NCBI RefSeq assembly: GCF_014698475.1 | Contig: NZ_JACJTB010000010.1 | Location: 1-64,000, forward strand | DNA from: Nostoc spongiaeforme FACHB-130 | Lineage (GTDB): Bacteria > Cyanobacteriota > Cyanobacteriia > Cyanobacteriales > Nostocaceae | Length of the DNA: 64,000 bases | Direction of reading: 5' to 3' | In this document: one piece after another, positions 45,882 to 54,066 of the stretch | Layout: the number at the start of each line of letters is the position of its first letter | Position numbering within the stretch: the stretch's first letter is position 1 | Made by a program: the position numbers and the translations under genes | The notes under the pieces: generated by a model | Seen by the model: only the letters and a program-made list of their open reading frames with translations | Database searches by the model: none | Told to the model about the DNA's origin: nothing

Positions 45882-47177
45882 ATGAATGGCAAAAAACTAA
45901 GTAAAGCTCAATATTATACTTACGAAGCCAGAAATAAAGATATTAGATGGTTGCATCGCACGATTGAGTTATTACATCAAAATCCAGAACGAGGAAGATA
46001 TGAAGAATTTGGGGAATTATTTACCAATGAGACAATAGCAGCAGCTAGAAAATTACTTGAAATAATAGAAACAGCACAACCAGATTCAGAAGACATTAGC
46101 AATTTATATAATTTATTTAAATTTTATAAAGGTGTCCGTAATTCTGATTGGGATAACCTTTGCCGTTATATTGAAAATTGGCATTGGGTTGCTAATATTT
46201 GGGATAATTTTGATGGGAAAATTGAATTAAATTTATGGGATAAAGGAGAATATCAGCTTTATACTATTACTGAACCATTAATAGGAGAAGGTAAATTTAT
46301 CCGACAGTCCTCTAGTATTGACAGCTATGGTCATGTATGGTTAAAAATCGAGCCTACAATCGCTAACTCACACATTGAGATTGTCTGGCAAATTGAGGAT
46401 GAAGAAATTATTCCTTTTGAGTGGATACCAGCAATTTTTGAGGGCATAATTGATGGCATATTTGATTATTTCCATCAAACTAATCTTGCCCTCTCTGCTC
46501 TGAAAATTATCATTAATAATGGTAGCTATCATCCAGTCGATTCTAAAGAGATTGATTACCGTGTAGCTGCTAAAATAGCTTGGCGGAATGCTATAGCAAA
46601 AACTGAACTTTTTAGTGGTATTTTAAAATTTATGACTCAAATGAAATGGTACAATGAACCATCCACCTGGAATCAACAAGTAGAATCTATTTCTGTAAAT
46701 GCAGGAGCAAAAACAGATTTCTGGCAAAAGACTCACTATAATTTCATCCGTGATAATGGAAATTTTTACTATCAGGAAGTCAAGGGAAATTTCACAGTTG
46801 AGGTCAAAATTATTGGAGATTATCAGGCTTTGTATGACCAAGCCGGATTGATGATTCGAGAAAACGAAAATACTTGGCTCAAATGCGGAATTGAGTATGT
46901 TGAAGGCGTACAGAATGTCAGTGCTGTAGTTACCAGAGATTATTCAGATTGGTCGGTAGTTCCTTTGTCAAAACAATTAGTTGCTTTATGGTTGCGGGTA
47001 GAGCGTCGCTCAGAAACATTAGAAGTGCAATATTCTCTAGATGCTGAGAATTATCAAATGCTGCGACTAGCATATCTTACCCATACTGAAACAATACAAG
47101 TGGGAATAATGTGTGCTTCCCCCCAGGGAGAAGGTTTTTCAGTTGTTTTTGAAAATTTCAAAATTACTCAACCATAG
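45882..47177 (+). CDS. EF-G domain IV-like / DUF1349 fusion protein
   Basis: The 431-aa protein has three parts. Residues 1-130 are helical and unrecognised. Residues 133-246 read like domain IV of elongation factor G: GEGKFIRQSSSIDSYGHVWL, KIEPT, EWIPAIFEGIIDGI and INNGSYHPVDSKEIDYRVAA. The equivalents in EF-G are the EGK.I.QSGGRGQYGHV loop and the GSYHxVDSSE loop at the domain tip. No GTPase domain is present. Residues 248-431 form a DUF1349 beta-sandwich (WQKTHYNFIRDNGNFYY, YDQAGLMIRENENTWLKCG, VGIMCASPQGEGFSVVFENF). It is the last gene of the permease-kinase operon. Function is unknown; ribosome or carbohydrate binding are both conceivable. Confidence 0.8.
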   Translation: MNGKKLSKAQYYTYEARNKDIRWLHRTIELLHQNPERGRYEEFGELFTNETIAAARKLLEIIETAQPDSEDISNLYNLFKFYKGVRNSDWDNLCRYIENWHWVANIWDNFDGKIELNLWDKGEYQLYTITEPLIGEGKFIRQSSSIDSYGHVWLKIEPTIANSHIEIVWQIEDEEIIPFEWIPAIFEGIIDGIFDYFHQTNLALSALKIIINNGSYHPVDSKEIDYRVAAKIAWRNAIAKTELFSGILKFMTQMKWYNEPSTWNQQVESISVNAGAKTDFWQKTHYNFIRDNGNFYYQEVKGNFTVEVKIIGDYQALYDQAGLMIRENENTWLKCGIEYVEGVQNVSAVVTRDYSDWSVVPLSKQLVALWLRVERRSETLEVQYSLDAENYQMLRLAYLTHTETIQVGIMCASPQGEGFSVVFENFKITQP

Positions 47178-47249
47178 CAGCATTACTAAGTAAATATCAA
47201 CAAATGAATATCACTCTGTTTAATGACAACTTACAAGTCTCTTGAATCA

Positions 47250-47280
47250 CCAACACTTACTACTTTGCCGTAAGTGTTGG
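47250..47280. terminator. Bidirectional hairpin between convergent genes
   Basis: CCAACACTTA and TAAGTGTTGG make a perfect 10-bp stem with an 11-nt loop, 72 bp after the operon ends and 40 bp after the converging gene ends. No T tract is present, so it may be a weak or factor-assisted terminator. Confidence 0.5.
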
Positions 47281-47320
47281 CTTCCTGTGTCATTGGTCGT
47301 TGCTAGGTTAGGAACAACAA

Positions 47321-47563
47321 TTACATTTTGCCGTGTTGCAAAACTTGTTGCAGATGTTGGCGAATTTCTTGTGCGTGTTCTATATCAGACTGGCGCAGTT
47401 TTTGGAATAGTTCTACACAAGGCTGAGAGTTTGCTTGTTGTGCATCTTGGATGTATTGATCATAAGCTTTGACGGCTTCAGCTTTATTATGCAGTACGGT
47501 GACAAAATCATATTCTAGGTTGCTAATGGGTTGTTGAGATTGTCTGTTACCTGTAGTAGTCAT
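47321..47563 (-). CDS. Small helical protein, possibly ferritin-like
   Basis: The 80-aa protein has an AAGG ribosome-binding site upstream of ATG 47563. It appears to be two helices (LEYDFVTVLHNKAEAVKAYD and CVELFQKLRQSDIEHAQEIR). The EHAQE part (an E-x-x-H-like arrangement) and the first-helix Glu/Tyr pattern recall one half of a ferritin/rubrerythrin fold. That is a weak resemblance. It stands alone after psiE on the same strand, with a terminator between. Confidence 0.6.
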   Translation of the reverse strand: MTTTGNRQSQQPISNLEYDFVTVLHNKAEAVKAYDQYIQDAQQANSQPCVELFQKLRQSDIEHAQEIRQHLQQVLQHGKM

Positions 47564-47635
47564 ATATTGACCTTATGTAAGTTTCTATTTAATTTCTACT
47601 TACCTTAAAAGCGGAGTTCATCTCTCTAAAAGCGT

Positions 47636-47668
47636 AGAAAAAAGCACAAAGGCTGCTGATGCAGCCTT
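47636..47668 (-). terminator. Rho-independent terminator after the PsiE-like gene
   Basis: On the minus strand AAGGCTGC-ATCA-GCAGCCTT is followed by TGTGCTTTTTT. This gives an 8-bp GC-rich stem with a nearby T-run, 50 bp past the PsiE-like stop. It should separate that gene from the small downstream one. Confidence 0.7.
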
Positions 47669-47718
47669 GAAGAAAAGTTGGATTTTTATAACCACAGAGT
47701 TATCACCTGTTGGATAAT

Positions 47719-48267
47719 TTATGTCAGTGGTTGATGTTTATCACACTTATGTGAATAGCGCAATTCTTGTTCGGGTTGTTTTTCTCTACCCCCTTGATAG
47801 ACAATGGGACAAAATTTGGTGTTAGCACTAATGCAGTCCATGTGTGGTGTCTTGGCACAGACTAGTAGTAAACTGCCTAAAATAAATAACAAGCCACAAA
47901 TGGCGGCTGTTTGAATCCAAGAAATTTCTAAGGCTCCGTGAACTACTACTTCTCGTAGAACTGAGACAATTGTAACTTCCACTGCTACGCCAACAGAAAT
48001 ACTGTGTTCTTGCAAGTAAATCATTAACAGTCGAAATAACTCGACTAAGATTAAGACAAAGAGAATTTTTGCAGTCACTTGTTTGTAGTCTAATGTGTGG
48101 GTGAGGGCAATAATTATGCTCCATATCTGCATAATCATGACTGCGAATAAAGTTAAGCACAAGACAATCACAAGTAAGTCTTGAAAAGCTTCCATGTTCC
48201 GAGCGAGTGAATGTCGATCAAGCCAGCGATCGCAAAATAAAAAGCGACTTTTGAAGCGTTTTTGCAT
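47719..48267 (-). CDS. PsiE-family membrane protein
   Basis: The 182-aa protein has four likely helices. The pattern LLVIVLCLTLFAVMIMQIW, LFVLILVELFRLLMIYLQEH and VGVAVEVTIVSVLREVVVHG matches phosphate-starvation-inducible PsiE proteins. A Cys-rich hydrophilic tail follows (CAKTPHMDCISANTKFCPIV). An AGGA ribosome-binding site precedes ATG 48267. The PsiE role is unclear even in studied bacteria. No Pho box was identified. Confidence 0.82.
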   Translation of the reverse strand: MQKRFKSRFLFCDRWLDRHSLARNMEAFQDLLVIVLCLTLFAVMIMQIWSIIIALTHTLDYKQVTAKILFVLILVELFRLLMIYLQEHSISVGVAVEVTIVSVLREVVVHGALEISWIQTAAICGLLFILGSLLLVCAKTPHMDCISANTKFCPIVYQGGREKQPEQELRYSHKCDKHQPLT

Positions 48268-48353
48268 TGGTATGTTCCTATGAGGTAAATTTCACCCCAC
48301 ACCAGCTAGTCTATCCATTTCTCTTATTTTGACTTAATATTAATCTTCGCGCC

Positions 48354-49280
48354 TCAGCGTGGTTGGTAATTTAAATTTTGTACTTGTTGCAACAGTTTTT
48401 CCGAATTTTGTACCCACTGAACATTTCCTTGAGCTTTATATAAATCTCTGGCATATTGCAGTACTTGTGCAGCTTCGGCATATTTTTTTTGCTGCATAAA
48501 TACTAACCCTGCACCATAATAAGCATTGGGATAATTAGAGTTAGATTCGGCAGATTTTCTAAAGGCTGCTAAGGCTTCGTTTAATTTATTTTGATTAAAC
48601 CAAATTGTTCCTAAATTATAGTGAGCTTCTGCATATTTAGGATTAAGTTTAATAGCTTGGCGAAAGGAGTTTTTGGCTTTATCGAGTTTACCTTGTTGCA
48701 AATAACATATACCCAGATGATAGTGAGGCTCTGGGGCATTTTTACTATACTCTGCGGCTTTTTTAAAGGATGCGATCGCCTGTTCCCAATTTTGTTGCTG
48801 TTGTCGTACTAAGCCCAAGTTATAGTGAGCAAAACCCAGTTTAGGATTTAATTCTATCGCTCTTTGTAAATAATCGTTTGCCTGTTGGACATTATTACCT
48901 TCTAATAAAGCACCGCCTAAATTGGCAAAAGCTAATGCAAACTGGGGATCGGCTTGGGTGGCTTGATAAAATGCGTCGGCGGCTGGCTTTAATTGCCCGC
49001 TTTGCCTATATGCTAACCCTAAATTGTAATGGGCTGCGGCTAATCTTGGTTCTAGCTGAATGGCTTTTTGGAAGGATGCGATCGCCTCTTGCACTCTTCC
49101 CGCTTGAATTAACTGTAAGCCTTGATTTAACCAGTCTACAGCCGCTTGATTAAATGATTGTGCCAGTAATACAGCAGGCTTTGCAGGTAAAGCTGTGGGC
49201 GTGAGCCAAAAAACACTACCACCCAAGAATGTGAGATTTATTAACCCTATTATGGGATATTTATAGAATAACCAGCCCAT
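48354..49280 (-). CDS. Exported TPR protein
   Basis: The 308-aa protein has an N-terminal hydrophobic signal/anchor (IIGLINLTFLGGSVFWL ... AVLLAQS) and about seven canonical 34-residue TPRs (for example AAHYNLGLAYRQSGQLKPAA, AEAHYNLGTIWFNQNKLNEA). These proteins usually scaffold protein complexes. The repeat type is unlike the 40-residue repeats of the CHAT proteins at 2-12 kb. It is a single gene, divergent from the EF-G paralogue. Confidence 0.85.
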   Translation of the reverse strand: MGWLFYKYPIIGLINLTFLGGSVFWLTPTALPAKPAVLLAQSFNQAAVDWLNQGLQLIQAGRVQEAIASFQKAIQLEPRLAAAHYNLGLAYRQSGQLKPAADAFYQATQADPQFALAFANLGGALLEGNNVQQANDYLQRAIELNPKLGFAHYNLGLVRQQQQNWEQAIASFKKAAEYSKNAPEPHYHLGICYLQQGKLDKAKNSFRQAIKLNPKYAEAHYNLGTIWFNQNKLNEALAAFRKSAESNSNYPNAYYGAGLVFMQQKKYAEAAQVLQYARDLYKAQGNVQWVQNSEKLLQQVQNLNYQPR

Positions 49281-49550
49281 TTTTCGCTAATTCTAATTTA
49301 GATTAAGCTAATAAAAAATTTTGTCTCGCTGTTAGTTTTAACAAATATTTTAACTTTTCCATTAAAGTTTGATTTGCTTAATATTTCTTAAGCTAAATCT
49401 TACGACTGGCTACAATTTTTTTATCATCTGATTAAAAGGAGGATAATTACAAATTAAAGAAGGGATGATTCTCTGTTAAGAAGAATATATATCCCGAAAA
49501 AATACATACAGGTAGTGCAGGTAAGAATAACTTACCGCAAGGGAGGTTGT

Positions 49551-51593
49551 ATGAGCGAAAAAGTCAACACGGGTTCGCGGAACGTTGCAATTGTCGGCCC
49601 TTATTTAAGTGGAAAAACTACCTTACTTGAAAGTTTATTGTTTGTGACTGGTGCGATTTCTCGCAAAGGCAGCGTTAAGGATGGTAACACAGTTGGAGAT
49701 AGTGCAGCAGAATCGCGCGATCGCCAAATGACTGTAGAAGTTAGCGCCGCCAGCACCGACTATAACGGAACTCGGTTTACCTTTATAGATTGTCCGGGAA
49801 GCGTAGAATTTGCCCAAGAAACTTACAATGCTTTGATGGGAGTTGATGCGGCAATTGTAGTTTGCGAACCCATACGCGATCGCGTCCATACTCTTGCTCC
49901 TCTATTTAAATTCTTAGACGATTGGGAAATTCCCCACATTGTCTTTGTCAACAAAATGGATCGGGCAAATATTCATGTTCTCGAAACATTACACGCCTTA
50001 AAAGCCGTTTCTAGCCGTCCATTAGTGGCGCACCAATACCCCATTATGCAAGGGGAACAATTAACAGGCTTTATTGATATGGTGAGCGAACAAGCTTATC
50101 AATATCATCCCGGCGCACCAGCCGATCAAATACCTTTCCCCGAACATCTCAAAGCCGAAGAACATGCAGCACGAGCCGAAATGCTCGAAGCTTTAGCAAA
50201 TTTTGATGACCACTTACTGGAAGAATTATTAGAAGATATTGAACCACCCCAAGAAGAAATTCTCAACGATTTAAAAATGGAACTAGGCGCAGATTTAGTA
50301 GTTCCTGTCTTCTTTGGGGTTGCAGAACAAGATTATGGCGTAAGACCTTTATTAGAAGCACTGCTACGGGAAGCACCAGAACCAGACAGTACCGCCGAAC
50401 GTCGTTTAAAACAAATCAACAGCAAAGCACCTTTGGCACAGGTATTAAAAACTTACTACACTCCCCAAGGCGGTAAACTTTCCCTTGTGCGAATTTGGCA
50501 AGGTAAATTAACCGATGGGATTGTCCTCAACGGTGTGCGTGCGGGTGGACTTTATCGCTTGATGGGACAACAACAGCAATCTGTGAATGAAGCTGTGGCT
50601 GGGGAAATTATTGCTTTAAGCCGGATGGAAGGTGTGAAAACAGGTGATATGCTCTCCACAGAAACGCTAAAAACCACACTCTCGAAAGCCGAAGAGTTAG
50701 AACCTGTGTATGCGTTGGCAATCACACCCGAAAAACGCAACGATGAAGTTAAACTCAGCAGTGCGATCTCTAAACTATTAGAAGAAGATCCTTCTCTGGC
50801 TTGGGAACAACATGGTGACACCCACGAAGTGATTCTTTGGGGACAAGGCGAAATTCATTTGCAAGTCGCCTTAGACAGACTGCGCCGCAAATATAACTTG
50901 CCCATGTCTACTCATCTGCCGCAAGTACCTTATAAAGAAACAATTCGTAAACCCGTTACCTCCGTACATGGGCGTTATAAACATCAAAGTGGTGGACATG
51001 GACAGTTTGGTGATGTCTTCCTCGATATCAAACCCTTACCACGGGGTGAAGGCTTCAACTTTAAAGAAACCATCGTCGGTGGCGTAGTTCCCAGACAGTA
51101 TATTCCGGGTATAGAAGTCGGTGTGCGAGAATTTCTGGCGCATGGGCCTTTAGGCTTCCCCGTTGTGGATGTATCTGTAACCCTAACCAACGGTTCTTAT
51201 CACACAGTTGATAGTTCCGAACAAGCCTTTAAACAAGCCGCACGTTTAGCAATGCAAACAGGGATACCCCAAGCGCAACCCACCTTACTAGAACCAATTT
51301 TGCGAGTACTAGTAACCACACCCAGCGAATTTACCGCCAAAGTCCTGCAACTGCTGAGTGGCAGACGGGGACAAATTCTCGGTTACGAAGGTAGACAAGA
51401 TTGGCAAGGCTGGGATAATGTTTCTGCCTATTTGCCGCAAGCAGAGATGCAGAACTTTATTGTCGAGTTGCGATCGCTCACTTTAGGCGTTGGTTCTTTC
51501 CACTGGGAATATGACCATCTCCAAGAAGTACCAGAAAAACTTGCCGAACGTGTGCTTGCTAGTAACGGTAATGGTAATGGTAACGGCAAGTAA
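49551..51593 (+). CDS. Elongation factor G-like GTPase (paralogue)
   Basis: The start is ATG 49551, with GGGAGG five bases upstream; the frame is open further up from a GTG at 49515. The 680-aa protein follows EF-G domain order: GTPase with P-loop GPYLSGKT (16-23), DCPGS (80-84) and NKMD; domain II (LVRIWQGKLTDGIVL); III (ALDRLRRKYNLP); IV (SGGHGQFGDV, TNGSYHTVDSSEQAF); and V (LSGRRGQILGYEG). The usual DTPGH has become DCPGS, so the catalytic His is Ser84. It belongs to the EF-G-like subclass and is probably not the housekeeping factor. The tail is a Gly-Asn repeat (NGNGNGNGK). Confidence 0.9.
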   Translation: MSEKVNTGSRNVAIVGPYLSGKTTLLESLLFVTGAISRKGSVKDGNTVGDSAAESRDRQMTVEVSAASTDYNGTRFTFIDCPGSVEFAQETYNALMGVDAAIVVCEPIRDRVHTLAPLFKFLDDWEIPHIVFVNKMDRANIHVLETLHALKAVSSRPLVAHQYPIMQGEQLTGFIDMVSEQAYQYHPGAPADQIPFPEHLKAEEHAARAEMLEALANFDDHLLEELLEDIEPPQEEILNDLKMELGADLVVPVFFGVAEQDYGVRPLLEALLREAPEPDSTAERRLKQINSKAPLAQVLKTYYTPQGGKLSLVRIWQGKLTDGIVLNGVRAGGLYRLMGQQQQSVNEAVAGEIIALSRMEGVKTGDMLSTETLKTTLSKAEELEPVYALAITPEKRNDEVKLSSAISKLLEEDPSLAWEQHGDTHEVILWGQGEIHLQVALDRLRRKYNLPMSTHLPQVPYKETIRKPVTSVHGRYKHQSGGHGQFGDVFLDIKPLPRGEGFNFKETIVGGVVPRQYIPGIEVGVREFLAHGPLGFPVVDVSVTLTNGSYHTVDSSEQAFKQAARLAMQTGIPQAQPTLLEPILRVLVTTPSEFTAKVLQLLSGRRGQILGYEGRQDWQGWDNVSAYLPQAEMQNFIVELRSLTLGVGSFHWEYDHLQEVPEKLAERVLASNGNGNGNGK

Positions 51594-51705
51594 TATTTAG
51601 TAAAAAATGTCTTCTCTATTCAGAATCTTGGAGTGGTAATATTTATCACTCCAATTTCTTGTTTCACAACAGTTAATTTTTAATAGGCAGGATGTTTACC
51701 CATTT

Positions 51706-52215
51706 TTACACCAATACTAAAGATTCATCTTCTTGCCAAGTAAACAAAGGTTCAAGTTCACCTGATTCGGCAAATGTGATTGCAGCTATTAAGCATTGGG
51801 GTAAATTAACGCAAACTTTCTCAGAATAATTCCCTGCTTGTCCACCTACAACTAATTTTTGCTCATTAGCAGAATTTGTATTTTTGTTGTTTGCATTTAT
51901 TAATGATTGATAAAAGATAGATAAATTAATTTTTTCATCAGAAGTATCTGAGTTGGTTATTTCATAATTAACTGGATGCAAAAGAGAATAAAAAATCTCA
52001 TTATCTAAAGTGGCAGTAACAATATATTGACCTTCATTACCCCCACCAATCATCATATAACTTTGATCATCAGCTTCTAAACTAACTAAAGTTTTACTTT
52101 TGCCATCTAACGCACAAATAGCTGTTTTTATTTGTTGCCAATTGGGATTTTCAATGAAAATTTCTTCATTTTTATTTCCTGTCCATTTATCTGTATATAG
52201 TTTGGATACAAACAT
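51706..52215 (-). CDS. Imm1-type immunity protein
   Basis: The 169-aa soluble protein has the Imm1 family pattern: FIENPNWQQIKTAICALDGK, LVSLEADDQSYMMIGGGNEG and QYIVTATLDNEIFYSLL. Imm1 proteins neutralise secreted deaminase-fold toxins. Its ATG overlaps the stop of the deaminase-like gene (TAATG), as expected for a toxin-immunity pair in which toxin precedes antidote. It is the last gene of the operon. Confidence 0.82.
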   Translation of the reverse strand: MFVSKLYTDKWTGNKNEEIFIENPNWQQIKTAICALDGKSKTLVSLEADDQSYMMIGGGNEGQYIVTATLDNEIFYSLLHPVNYEITNSDTSDEKINLSIFYQSLINANNKNTNSANEQKLVVGGQAGNYSEKVCVNLPQCLIAAITFAESGELEPLFTWQEDESLVLV

Positions 52216-52598
52216 TATTTGCTCCTTGTCTTCGGAACTGTAACTTTAATGGTTTGACTTCCACTGGGAGTAATAATCTCTAATTCTTCTATACCTAATT
52301 GATAAGCCATAGAATTAACAGCGCCTTGTAAACCACAAGCACGACATAAATCTCTATCTACTATCAAACGCGCTTTGGCTGCTTTAATACCAGCTTCTAA
52401 TGCTTGCTGAAAGGCATCAGCTTCCGCATGAGTTTTAGAAATAATATTAACCTTCAAAGTTATTTGCCGACGATAGGGATTACTACTAGAATTTATACCA
52501 AAAAAAGTTTGACCATTTATTTCTAGTTTAGCAATTGTTGAGCCGTCATTTTCACTATCAGCAGGAGGTAAACCCAGATGCTGTCTATATTCAGCCAA
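52215..52598 (-). CDS. Deaminase-fold toxin domain protein
   Basis: About 127 aa from a TTG at 52598; no ATG is available upstream before an in-frame stop at about 52655, though a good AAGGAG lies near 52630. The zinc-binding cytidine-deaminase motifs are visible: HAEADAFQQAL and DLCRACGLQGAVNSMAYQLG, then IEELEIITPSG. This matches the C-terminal toxin domains of polymorphic toxins, which deaminate nucleic-acid bases or nucleotides in rival cells. No secretion or delivery domain is attached, so it is either an orphan toxin tip or a cytoplasmic effector. The Imm1 gene follows with a TAATG overlap. Confidence 0.78.
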   Translation of the reverse strand: MAEYRQHLGLPPADSENDGSTIAKLEINGQTFFGINSSSNPYRRQITLKVNIISKTHAEADAFQQALEAGIKAAKARLIVDRDLCRACGLQGAVNSMAYQLGIEELEIITPSGSQTIKVTVPKTRSK

Positions 52599-52674
52599 GT
52601 CATCAAAAATACTGTCCGTTTTTGCTCTCCTTTGATTTAAGAATTTTCATACATAATGCGATCGCTCTAAAAAA

Positions 52675-52932
52675 TCATTCCTCATCGGGCAAAGTTTCCA
52701 TCTCTTCAGCAATCAGAGACTGAAAATCTGCATCGCAGTGGGTATGCAAATGAACTGTAGCAGCTAGTAATTCTCCCAATATTTCAGCTTGCTGATTAGT
52801 AGTTAAACTGGGTAACTGGAGTTGATTGATTAAAGCTTGAACTTTACTACATTCTGTACCTAATTCAGCAATTAAAGTACTGAGTGTAGAACTTCTAATT
52901 GCTAAAGTGCGATCGCTAATCTGCATATTCAT
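52675..52932 (-). CDS. Small unknown protein (toxin-operon member)
   Basis: The 85-aa acidic helical protein (STLIAELGTECSKVQALINQ, QQAEILGELLAATVHLHTHC, EEMETLPDEE) has no signal peptide and I do not recognise it. It starts at ATG 52932, within the TAATG that ends the preceding small gene, and is followed after 77 bp by the deaminase-like gene. Tight coupling suggests a partner role such as a chaperone or adaptor. That is inference. Confidence 0.65.
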   Translation of the reverse strand: MNMQISDRTLAIRSSTLSTLIAELGTECSKVQALINQLQLPSLTTNQQAEILGELLAATVHLHTHCDADFQSLIAEEMETLPDEE

Positions 52933-53114
52933 TATTCCAATCTTTTGCGGGCTTGTTGGATTGCTTTTTCAAAAGCACGAATCTCTTTTTCCCAATGTTT
53001 AATTAAACCTTCGTCTGGTAAATCCTTTTCTGATTCCAGTCTAATCTTTTCTTGATGTTCATGAATCCTTTGAGTTAAGGAATCAATCGCCTTTTTGTGA
53101 TGTTTCTTACCCAT
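52932..53114 (-). CDS. Small basic coiled-coil protein (toxin-operon member)
   Basis: The 60-aa protein starts at ATG 53114, overlapping the protease stop (TAATG); the longer frame runs back through the protease gene. It is almost all helix (KKAIDSLTQRIHEHQEKIRL, WEKEIRAFEKAIQQARKRLE) and very charged. I do not recognise the family. Its stop overlaps the next start by TAATG. Confidence 0.65.
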   Translation of the reverse strand: MGKKHHKKAIDSLTQRIHEHQEKIRLESEKDLPDEGLIKHWEKEIRAFEKAIQQARKRLE

Positions 53115-53857
53115 TACGCTGAACGATAGGCAATGCGGAGACTTTGAATCAAGATAATCAAAGAAGCGATCGCCATCAAGCCGCCCCAAAACCAATAAGG
53201 TAAAAGTAAATATCTTTGCATCTGGGCTGTGTCAGATAGCCCCAAAGAACCAGCACTATAACTAAATAAATAATCGAGTTGGTGATAAGTACTCACGCAA
53301 GCTTGGACACCCAAAAATTGAATAGCAAAACCTTGCATCCAACGTGGTGCTTTTAAAGAAATACCAAGAATAATTAAACCTAATAAGGGAACTGCTAACA
53401 ACCCAAACCAAGAACGCACCCAAATTAATGTAGATAATAATAGAAAACTACCTAAAACTTTTAAACTCAAAGATGCGGCTTTAAAACTGCGCGAAGCCAT
53501 AATCAAAGCTGCACCAGCAATTGGCGGCCCCATTGGCCCAGCCGCAGCGACTAAACCGGGGCCAAGGGAGCCTAGTGATCTGACGATGCTATAAGTAGCT
53601 ACACCGGAACCATTGCTAAAAATTTCCAACTTGTGAAACTGTCCGCCCAACACCAGCGCCATTAAACCGTGTCCCATTTCGTGAAACCAAGTTGCCAGAA
53701 TGGTGAACGGGTATAAAATATAGTCGCCGCCGGGAACCTGCCACAACACAGCCGTAGCGATCGCAGCTGCAACTAACCACGTCAACCCCATACGTTCTAC
53801 CTCTGGTGGGGCTTCTGTAGAGAGCAAAGTTGCAAAATCTTTACTTGGTTCCTTCAT
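53114..53857 (-). CDS. M50B-like membrane metalloprotease
   Basis: The 247-aa polytopic protein carries the zinc motif HEMGH (in ATWFHEMGHGLMALVLGG) on a membrane segment, with about six helices (for example LLLSTLIWVRSWFGLLAVPL). This fits M50B-type site-2-protease relatives. It lacks a PDZ domain. Substrates are unknown. It is the first gene of a minus-strand series leading to the deaminase/Imm1 pair through TAATG overlaps. The G-rich repeat at 53941-54062 separates it from the upstream FraH-like gene. Confidence 0.83.
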   Translation of the reverse strand: MKEPSKDFATLLSTEAPPEVERMGLTWLVAAAIATAVLWQVPGGDYILYPFTILATWFHEMGHGLMALVLGGQFHKLEIFSNGSGVATYSIVRSLGSLGPGLVAAAGPMGPPIAGAALIMASRSFKAASLSLKVLGSFLLLSTLIWVRSWFGLLAVPLLGLIILGISLKAPRWMQGFAIQFLGVQACVSTYHQLDYLFSYSAGSLGLSDTAQMQRYLLLPYWFWGGLMAIASLIILIQSLRIAYRSA

Positions 53858-53940
53858 GGCGTACTTTCCTGAATGTAATTACCCCAATGAGTGGAGTGTC
53901 TTTTCATCCATCCTAATCTAAGAAGGCAGGAGGCAAGAGG

Positions 53941-54062
53941 CAGAGTGTGGGGAGTGTGGGGAGACAGGGGAGTGTGGGGGGAAAGACTTCTTCACCATCC
54001 TCCCACCCCTCCCCACCCCCACTCCCCACTCCCTACTCCCTACTCCCTACTCCCTACTCCCT
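53941..54062. repeat. GGGAGT/GTGTGGGGA dispersed repeat array
   Basis: The first part (agtgtggggagtgtgggg, then ggggggaaagacttcttcac) echoes 33432-33520. The second part is five 'ctccctactccctactccc' heptamers facing it, so the block can fold back. Read on the minus strand, GGGAGTAGGGAGTAGGGAGT is a clear G-quadruplex-type motif. It lies in the transcribed direction between the FraH-like and M50 genes. Confidence 0.75.
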
Positions 54063-54066
54063 TTTT

